A DNA stretch of 64,000 bases. Source: Rhizobium glycinendophyticum. Its GTDB lineage: Bacteria; Pseudomonadota; Alphaproteobacteria; Rhizobiales; Rhizobiaceae. Within the stretch, counting starts at the first letter, position 1, and every line of letters begins with the position of its first letter. Where the stretch lies: contig NZ_VFYP01000001.1 in NCBI RefSeq assembly GCF_006443685.1, forward strand, positions 1,674,001-1,738,000. The letters are read 5' to 3'. Made by a program: the position numbers and the translations under genes. Below the pieces are notes generated by a model that worked only from the letters and a program-made list of their open reading frames with translations, was not told the DNA's origin and searched no databases. This document shows positions 59,435 to 64,000 of the stretch, one piece after another.

Positions 59435-59968
59435 ATGACGGAAAGACTGGCTGTGAATGCCTATGGGCGGCTGGCTGAGCCGCAGACTTTGGTGATCGAG
59501 CGGCTTTTGCCGGGACCGGCTTCGCGGATCTGGGCTTATCTCACCGACAGCAATCTGCGGCGGCAATGGCTGGCTGCGGGCGCGATGGAGGAGAAGGCAG
59601 GCGCTGCGTTTGAGCTCGTCTGGCGCAATGACGAACTGACCGATCCGCCGGGGAGCCGACCGGAAGGTTTTGGCGAGGAAATGCGCATGAAGAGCCGCGT
59701 CCTGGAACTGCAGAAGGACAAGCGGCTTGTCTTCACCTGGGGCGAAAGCGGCGAGGTCTGCTTTGATCTGAGGCCCGAGGGCGATGAGGTCTTGTTGACC
59801 GTCACCCATCGCCGCATTTCCGATCGCGCCAACCTGCTGATGGTCGGGGCCGGCTGGCACATGCATCTCGACATTCTCCAGGCCCATGTCACAGGCGGCA
59901 GGACGGCGCCCTTCTGGGACGGCTGGTTGAAGCTGAAGGGCGAGTACGACACGCGGCTGCCAGCCTGA
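59435..59968 (+). CDS. SRPBCC (AHSA1-type) domain protein
   Basis: A 177-residue START-like fold protein: LVIERLLPGPASRIWAYLTDSNLRRQWL at the N-terminus and a long C-terminal helix (GWHMHLDILQAHVTG). Such proteins bind hydrophobic ligands or assist chaperones, and they are standard partners of ArsR genes of this group. GGAGAG precedes the ATG at 59435; a GTG at 59429 is an alternative. It probably binds the ligand that the operon responds to, which is inference. Confidence 0.87.
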   Translation: MTERLAVNAYGRLAEPQTLVIERLLPGPASRIWAYLTDSNLRRQWLAAGAMEEKAGAAFELVWRNDELTDPPGSRPEGFGEEMRMKSRVLELQKDKRLVFTWGESGEVCFDLRPEGDEVLLTVTHRRISDRANLLMVGAGWHMHLDILQAHVTGGRTAPFWDGWLKLKGEYDTRLPA

Positions 59969-59989
59969 AAGGCTGGTTTCTGACGGAGG

Positions 59990-60015
59990 AAGCCTCCCCG
60001 GCGACGGGGAGGCTT
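59990..60015. terminator. Bidirectional terminator between convergent genes
   Basis: AAGCCTCCCCG (59990-60000) and CGGGGAGGCTT (60005-60015) form a perfect 11-bp stem with loop GCGA. It serves the SRPBCC gene and the converging sugar dehydrogenase gene. Confidence 0.8.
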
Positions 60016-60042
60016 CGTTGTTGCGGCTGAAGATCACACTCT

Positions 60043-61764
60043 TTACGGCGTGGCGGGGTTGGAGGGCGGCGCGGTCGGTTGGGCATCTTGGACTGCGCCC
60101 TCCGGTTCCGTCGCCGGCACATCCGTCTGTGGCGGCGTCGTCGAGGGTGGTGCGAGTGTGCCATTGCCCGGATCGACTGGCGGGGCCGGGGTCGGGGCAA
60201 CGGCCGGATCCTCGGCCGGGGCCGTGGCGCCGGGGGTATTGCCTGAGGTGCCGGCTGGGGCGCCGTCGGGGGCAGGTTGCACGTCCGTTAACGGTGCTGC
60301 GGTATCGGTACCGTCGCTCGACGCCGGTGCAGGGGTCTGCTGCGCATTGGCAGCCGGCGAGCCCTGCGGCATCTGGTCGGTTCCGATCGGTTCGGCCGGA
60401 GGGGTCGCGCCGTCTGCGGTTACCCGCCAGACGGTATTGCCGGCATCGTCAGCAACGAGTAGCGCGCCGGTTCCGTCGAAGCCGAGACCGACGGGCCTGC
60501 CACGGGCCTCTTCCTCGCCATTCAGGAAGCCGGTGAGGATGTCCTGCGGCTTGCCAGAGGGCTTGCCGTTTTCGAAGGGCACGAAGAGCACCTTGTAACC
60601 GTTGAAATGATCGCGGTTCCAGCTGCCGCGATTGCCGACAAAGGCGCCGTTGGCATAGGGACCCGGCATGCCCATGCCATAGGAGAAGGTCAGACCAAGC
60701 GCGGCCACGTGGCTGGACAGCGCATAGTCCGGCTTGATCGCCTGCTCGACCATGTCGGGACGCGGCGGATGCAGGCGCGGATCGACATGCTGGCCATAAT
60801 AGCTCCAGGGCCAGCCATAGAAGGCGCGGTCCTTCACCGAAGTCATGTAGTCGGGCACCAGGTTGGGGCCGAGCTCGTCGCGCTCGTTAACGACGGTCCA
60901 GAGTGCTCCGCTTTCCGGGTTGAAGGTCAGCCCGTTCGGGTTGCGCAGGCCGGACGCATAGATGCGCGAGGCGCCGCTCTCACGGTCGATCTGCCAGATC
61001 GCGGCACGGCCCTTTTCCGCCTCCAGTCCGCGCTCGCCGGCATTGGAATTGGAGCCGACCGAGGCATAGAGGAAGCGACCGTCCGGGCTGAGCGCCAGAT
61101 CCTTGGTCCAGTGGTGGTTGATCGGGCCCCCGGGAAGCGGCGACACGATGCGGGGCGGCGTGGTGATCTCGTTCTGGCCGAGCCTGTAGTCATAGGCGAG
61201 CACCGCATCGGCGGCGGCGACATAGAGCGTGTCGTCGGCAAAGGCGAGGCCGAAGGGCGAGTTCAGATCCTTGAGCAGGTCGTGGCGCTCGTCGACGGTA
61301 CCGTCCCGGTCGCTGTCACGCAAAAGGGTGATGAGGTTGGTGGGCTTCGGCTCGCTGCCACCGCCGCCCGACGCGATGCTCATGATGAAGCCGCGGATGA
61401 TGTCCTTCGGACGCTCGACGGGCTTGCCGGGGGGCGCCTTGCTCTGCACCACGAGTACGTCGCCGTTCGGCAGCGTATGGACCGTGCGCGGATTGGAGAG
61501 GTCGCGCGCGTAAGCCGTGACCGTGAAGCCATTGGCGGCCGTGGGTGTCTCGTCCTCGCTCCAGCCGACGACCGGCGCGACCTTCAGGTCGGGCACGAGG
61601 CTCTGACTGGGCTCCGGCAAGGCCGGGTCCGCGCCGATCTGCGTGCTGGTGTCGAAATCGTCGTCGCTGTCGCTGCAGCCGGCAAGGGCGAGAACAAGAA
61701 GGGCGGTGGAGGCGAGTGCTGCACGGTGAAGCCGCGTCTGCTTGCGGGGTGAAGACGGGGTCAT
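60043..61764 (-). CDS. Lipoprotein PQQ-type sugar/sorbosone dehydrogenase
   Basis: A 573-residue protein. The lipobox LAGC (27-30) follows a basic signal (RKQTRLHR). The centre (about 55-450) is a six-bladed propeller of the soluble glucose/sorbosone dehydrogenase family (INHHWTKDLALSPDGRFLYA, SGLRNPNGLTFNPESGALW, DRAFYGWPWSYYG). The last 110 residues are a proline/alanine/threonine-rich tail of low complexity. Anchored at the envelope, it would oxidise a sugar with PQQ as cofactor; the substrate is not known. It overlaps the DUF2231 gene by four bases. Confidence 0.88.
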   Translation of the reverse strand: MTPSSPRKQTRLHRAALASTALLVLALAGCSDSDDDFDTSTQIGADPALPEPSQSLVPDLKVAPVVGWSEDETPTAANGFTVTAYARDLSNPRTVHTLPNGDVLVVQSKAPPGKPVERPKDIIRGFIMSIASGGGGSEPKPTNLITLLRDSDRDGTVDERHDLLKDLNSPFGLAFADDTLYVAAADAVLAYDYRLGQNEITTPPRIVSPLPGGPINHHWTKDLALSPDGRFLYASVGSNSNAGERGLEAEKGRAAIWQIDRESGASRIYASGLRNPNGLTFNPESGALWTVVNERDELGPNLVPDYMTSVKDRAFYGWPWSYYGQHVDPRLHPPRPDMVEQAIKPDYALSSHVAALGLTFSYGMGMPGPYANGAFVGNRGSWNRDHFNGYKVLFVPFENGKPSGKPQDILTGFLNGEEEARGRPVGLGFDGTGALLVADDAGNTVWRVTADGATPPAEPIGTDQMPQGSPAANAQQTPAPASSDGTDTAAPLTDVQPAPDGAPAGTSGNTPGATAPAEDPAVAPTPAPPVDPGNGTLAPPSTTPPQTDVPATEPEGAVQDAQPTAPPSNPATP

Positions 61765-62201
61765 GGGATCCTCCAGGCATTGGCAGTTCGGGTTCCGGCA
61801 TTGAGATAGGCGGCCGCGATCATCGCGAGCAGCGTGACAGCCGATGCGATGAGCCCTGCGGGAACGATCGCCGTCCAGCCGTCGCCGGCATGGATGAAGC
61901 TGTTGACGAGCGCCAGAAGCAGCACGGCGATGAAGGCAAGCACGGCACCGAGCGACGGGCGAAGCGCCCGGGTGGCGGGACGGACGTAGTCGATCAAGCC
62001 CGCGATCAGGGCCAGCGCCCCCATGACCAGACCGAAAAACAGGAGCCAGTCGGAAAAATTGCTCCACATCAGGTTGGAGGTTCGCCAGTAGATGATGTCG
62101 GTCAGCAGCGTCAGCGTGAAGCAGACAAAGGGGAAGGGCACGAAGATCGCGGAGAATGGATAGGCGTTCGACGCGGCGGGGGGAGATTGCAATGCAGCCA
62201 T
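61761..62201 (-). CDS. DUF2231 membrane protein
   Basis: A 146-residue protein with four membrane spans (FVCFTLTLLTDIIYW, WLLFFGLVMGALALIAGL, LGAVLAFIAVLLLALVN, LIASAVTLLAMIAAAYL). HAGDGWTAIVPAGL and the short N-terminus fit DUF2231, which often accompanies sorbosone dehydrogenases and may pass their electrons into the membrane. The start at 62201 is used; the opening at 62297 is not credible. It is coupled to the dehydrogenase by ATGA. Confidence 0.83.
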   Translation of the reverse strand: MAALQSPPAASNAYPFSAIFVPFPFVCFTLTLLTDIIYWRTSNLMWSNFSDWLLFFGLVMGALALIAGLIDYVRPATRALRPSLGAVLAFIAVLLLALVNSFIHAGDGWTAIVPAGLIASAVTLLAMIAAAYLNAGTRTANAWRIP

Positions 62202-62333
62202 GATGGATCTCAGCCTGTCTGGAGGTGGGACATGGCTTTGATACGGCTGGCGGTGGTGATTTGTTCCCTCACAAAACCGGCAGCTGTCGGATTGCATCGA
62301 CGCGCGAGACTGGAAGCCCGTTGGTCCTGACGC

Positions 62334-62357
62334 AAAACGGCCGCCCGGAGGCGGCCG
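62334..62357 (-). terminator. Terminator of the Cache-protein gene
   Basis: CGGCCGCC (62338-62345) and GGCGGCCG (62350-62357) form a perfect 8-bp stem; on the minus strand it is followed by TTTT (62337-62334). Confidence 0.85.
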
Positions 62358-62408
62358 ATCTGTGGGTGCTGCTTCGGCGACAAGCCGGAAGCTTCGGGCA
62401 TTTCAGGA

Positions 62409-62987
62409 TCAGAGCGCATCCATATTGATGCCGACGGTGACGGCGCCGATCGGCGTGCCGCTTTCGTCGCTGATCGTCACCGAAGCCTGCGACTGCAGGG
62501 CCTGGGTGGACTCGTCCTTTTCGACGTCGTCGACGAAGATCGCATCCTTGCCGGCGCCGAAGCTCTTTTGAAACTTGGCTTCGTCACCCTGCCAGTAGTC
62601 GGAGGTCGTGTCGCTCTGGCCGACATTGAGACCCTTGGCATCCATCACGAAGACTTCGGAAATAACGCCATTCGAGCCGGCCTGCTTTTCCTGCAGGAAC
62701 TTCGACAGGTCGTTGCCGAGCACTTCCGAGATCATCGGTTTGTCGGCTGCCTCGACTTCGGCGCGCCACTTCTTGTCGAGCGCATCGATGTCCCCGTCGC
62801 TGAGGCCGCTCGTCTTTTCGTTCTGCGCCTTGATGGCGCTGATCACGGCCGGGTCGGAGAGCCACGGCACGACATTTTCCTTCAGATAAGCGGTAACCGG
62901 TGCCACATGCGCCTCTTCGGCAAGACTGGTGCCGGCCATGAAGGCCATGGCGCCGAGGGCAATGATGCTGGTCAGGATAGGCTTCAT
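62409..62987 (-). CDS. Free periplasmic Cache-type (PDC sensor) protein
   Basis: A 192-residue protein with a Sec signal peptide (MKPILTSIIALGAMAFMAGTS, about 1-23). The mature part is one Cache/PDC sensor fold: ISEVFVMDAKGLNVGQSDTTSDYWQGDE, then SVTISDESGTPIGAVTVGINMD. No membrane anchor or output domain is present, so it is a soluble binding protein. The start at 62987 follows AGGA. It lies 87 bp downstream of a chemoreceptor gene on the same strand, which suggests that it presents a ligand to the receptor. Confidence 0.83.
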   Translation of the reverse strand: MKPILTSIIALGAMAFMAGTSLAEEAHVAPVTAYLKENVVPWLSDPAVISAIKAQNEKTSGLSDGDIDALDKKWRAEVEAADKPMISEVLGNDLSKFLQEKQAGSNGVISEVFVMDAKGLNVGQSDTTSDYWQGDEAKFQKSFGAGKDAIFVDDVEKDESTQALQSQASVTISDESGTPIGAVTVGINMDAL

Positions 62988-63074
62988 CGGACGTTTCCTC
63001 ATGTCTGGTTTTGGTGGAGACCCGATGGGCAACCTCCCGGATCTCCATGGGAGGTAAGTGAGGTAAGCAAGAGT

Positions 63075-64000
63075 TCAGGCGACGCGGCGCATCTCTTCGC
63101 TGACGCCGTCGAGATCGAAGCGGTTGGCGGCCTGTTGCAGCACACGGCTCTGGGTCAGCAGTTCGTGGCAGGCGGCCGACGTCTCCTCGACCATGGCGGC
63201 ATTCTGCTGGGTTGCCTGATCCATGCCGTTGATCGCCTGGTTGATTTCCTGCAGGCCGGAGGACTGCTCGCGGTAGGAGGCAACCATCGCCATGATGGTT
63301 TCGGTGATAGTGCCGATGCGGCCTTCGATCTTGAGAAGGGCTTCGCCGGTTTCGTTGACCAGACTGACGCCGCCGGCGACCTCGGTGCTGGATACGGCGA
63401 CGAGTTGCTTGATTTCCTTTGCCGCATTGGCCGAACGCTGCGCCAGCTCGCGCACTTCCTGGGCCACGACCGCAAACCCCTTGCCAGCCTCACCGGCACG
63501 GGCTGCTTCGACGCCGGCGTTGAGGGCGAGCAGGTTGGTCTGGAAGGCGATTTCGTCGATGACGCCGATGATCTGGCCGATCTGGGACGAGGAGCTCTGG
63601 ATCCGATCCATGGCGCCGATGGCGCGGCGCACCACTTCTGCGCTCTCGCGGGCTTCCGCCTTGGCCTCGCCGACCATCTGACCGGCCTGCTCGGCCTTGC
63701 GCGACGAGGTCTGAACGGTCACGGTGACCTCGTCCAGAGCCGCTGCCGTTTCTTCGAGCGTCGCCGCCTGCTGTTCGGTGCGTTTGGCCAGCTGCTGTGT
63801 CTGGTCAGCCAGTTCGCCGGCGCCGTTCTCGACGGCGATGGATGCCGTCTTGATCGAGCTGATCGCTGCCGTGACGCTCTCGACCATCGCGTTGAAATCC
63901 TGGCGCAACTGGGTGAATTCTGGCCCGAGGTCCTGCAGCCGTGCCGCAAGCTTGCCCTGCGCCAGCAGGGCGAGCGCATCGCCGACCCGCTCCATGATCA
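63075..64000 (-). CDS. Methyl-accepting chemotaxis protein, 5' end outside window
   Basis: The C-terminal 308 or so residues of a chemoreceptor: the end of a HAMP domain ([24 protein letters not shown]) and the complete signalling domain with the tip [20 protein letters not shown]. The reading frame continues past the window edge, so the sensor part is not seen. The stop at 63075 is 87 bp before the Cache-protein gene. It ends [11 protein letters not shown] without a CheR-binding pentapeptide. Confidence 0.93.
   Translation of the reverse strand, partial: IMERVGDALALLAQGKLAARLQDLGPEFTQLRQDFNAMVESVTAAISSIKTASIAVENGAGELADQTQQLAKRTEQQAATLEETAAALDEVTVTVQTSSRKAEQAGQMVGEAKAEARESAEVVRRAIGAMDRIQSSSSQIGQIIGVIDEIAFQTNLLALNAGVEAARAGEAGKGFAVVAQEVRELAQRSANAAKEIKQLVAVSSTEVAGGVSLVNETGEALLKIEGRIGTITETIMAMVASYREQSSGLQEINQAINGMDQATQQNAAMVEETSAACHELLTQSRVLQQAANRFDLDGVSEEMRRVA

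Overview
The window is a high-GC chromosomal segment of an alphaproteobacterium, almost certainly a member of the Rhizobiaceae (Rhizobium/Agrobacterium group). The grounds are the order rpoC - small conserved gene - rpsL-rpsG-fusA-tuf - S10/spc/alpha ribosomal clusters with adk inside, a 391-residue EF-Tu, a very large B12-dependent ribonucleotide reductase (nrdJ), and intergenic palindromes of the CCTCGGGTT/AACCCGAGG type that are common in rhizobia. No rRNA, complete tRNA, CRISPR array, insertion sequence or prophage gene was seen.

Region 1 (1-24053) is core information processing. It runs from the 3' part of rpoC through the str cluster (rpsL, rpsG, fusA, tuf), the S10 cluster (rpsJ to rpsQ), the spc cluster (rplN to rplO, secY, adk) and the alpha cluster (rpsM, rpsK, rpoA, rplQ). 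All genes except one 97-codon gene are on the + strand, with short gaps or overlaps. Each wider gap holds a strong hairpin: after rpoC, after tuf, before rpsJ, rpsQ-rplN, rplR-rpsE, rplO-secY, rpsM-rpsK, rpsK-rpoA, rpoA-rplQ. A perfect 15-bp bidirectional terminator closes the block at 24020-24053.

Region 2 (24.1-42.1 kb) is a mosaic of accessory and metabolic genes. It holds a thioredoxin-reductase-like flavoprotein; an ECF42-type sigma factor with its YciI (DGPF) and VOC partner genes and a likely self-controlled promoter; two divergent membrane-protein genes (DUF817, DUF2809); a periplasmic redox-repair set (MsrP, MsrQ, a thioredoxin-fold protein, a CcdA-type membrane protein); a membrane-anchored nuclease; a secreted ricin-type lectin; ilvD; a VOC enzyme; a class II aldolase-like protein with a gamma-butyrobetaine-hydroxylase-like dioxygenase and a divergent LysR regulator; a MntA/HepT toxin-antitoxin pair coupled to a GST; an LprI-like protein; and a serine hydrolase.

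Region 3 (42.1-48.9 kb) carries a DegP/HtrA protease overlapping rarA, a membrane GGDEF protein overlapping a Tat-exported flavin amine oxidase, and two small conserved genes. It is followed by 1.67 kb without a convincing gene (48833-50504), filled with palindromic repeats.

Region 4 (50.5-64 kb) has nrdJ preceded by a promoter with two NrdR-type boxes exactly 31 bp apart, a methyl-accepting chemotaxis protein, an NAD(P)-binding protein, a DUF1206 membrane protein, an unlisted 54-residue membrane protein, an ArsR repressor with an SRPBCC partner and twin operators, a lipoprotein sugar dehydrogenase with a DUF2231 protein, a free periplasmic Cache-type protein, and a second chemotaxis receptor cut by the window edge.

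The likeliest new biology is regulatory: a possibly leaderless, doubly operated ArsR gene, the NrdR-controlled nrdJ promoter, the sigma-factor promoter, and structured leaders in the ribosomal clusters. The dioxygenase/aldolase-like pair and the HepT with an altered catalytic motif are the most interesting protein-level leads.
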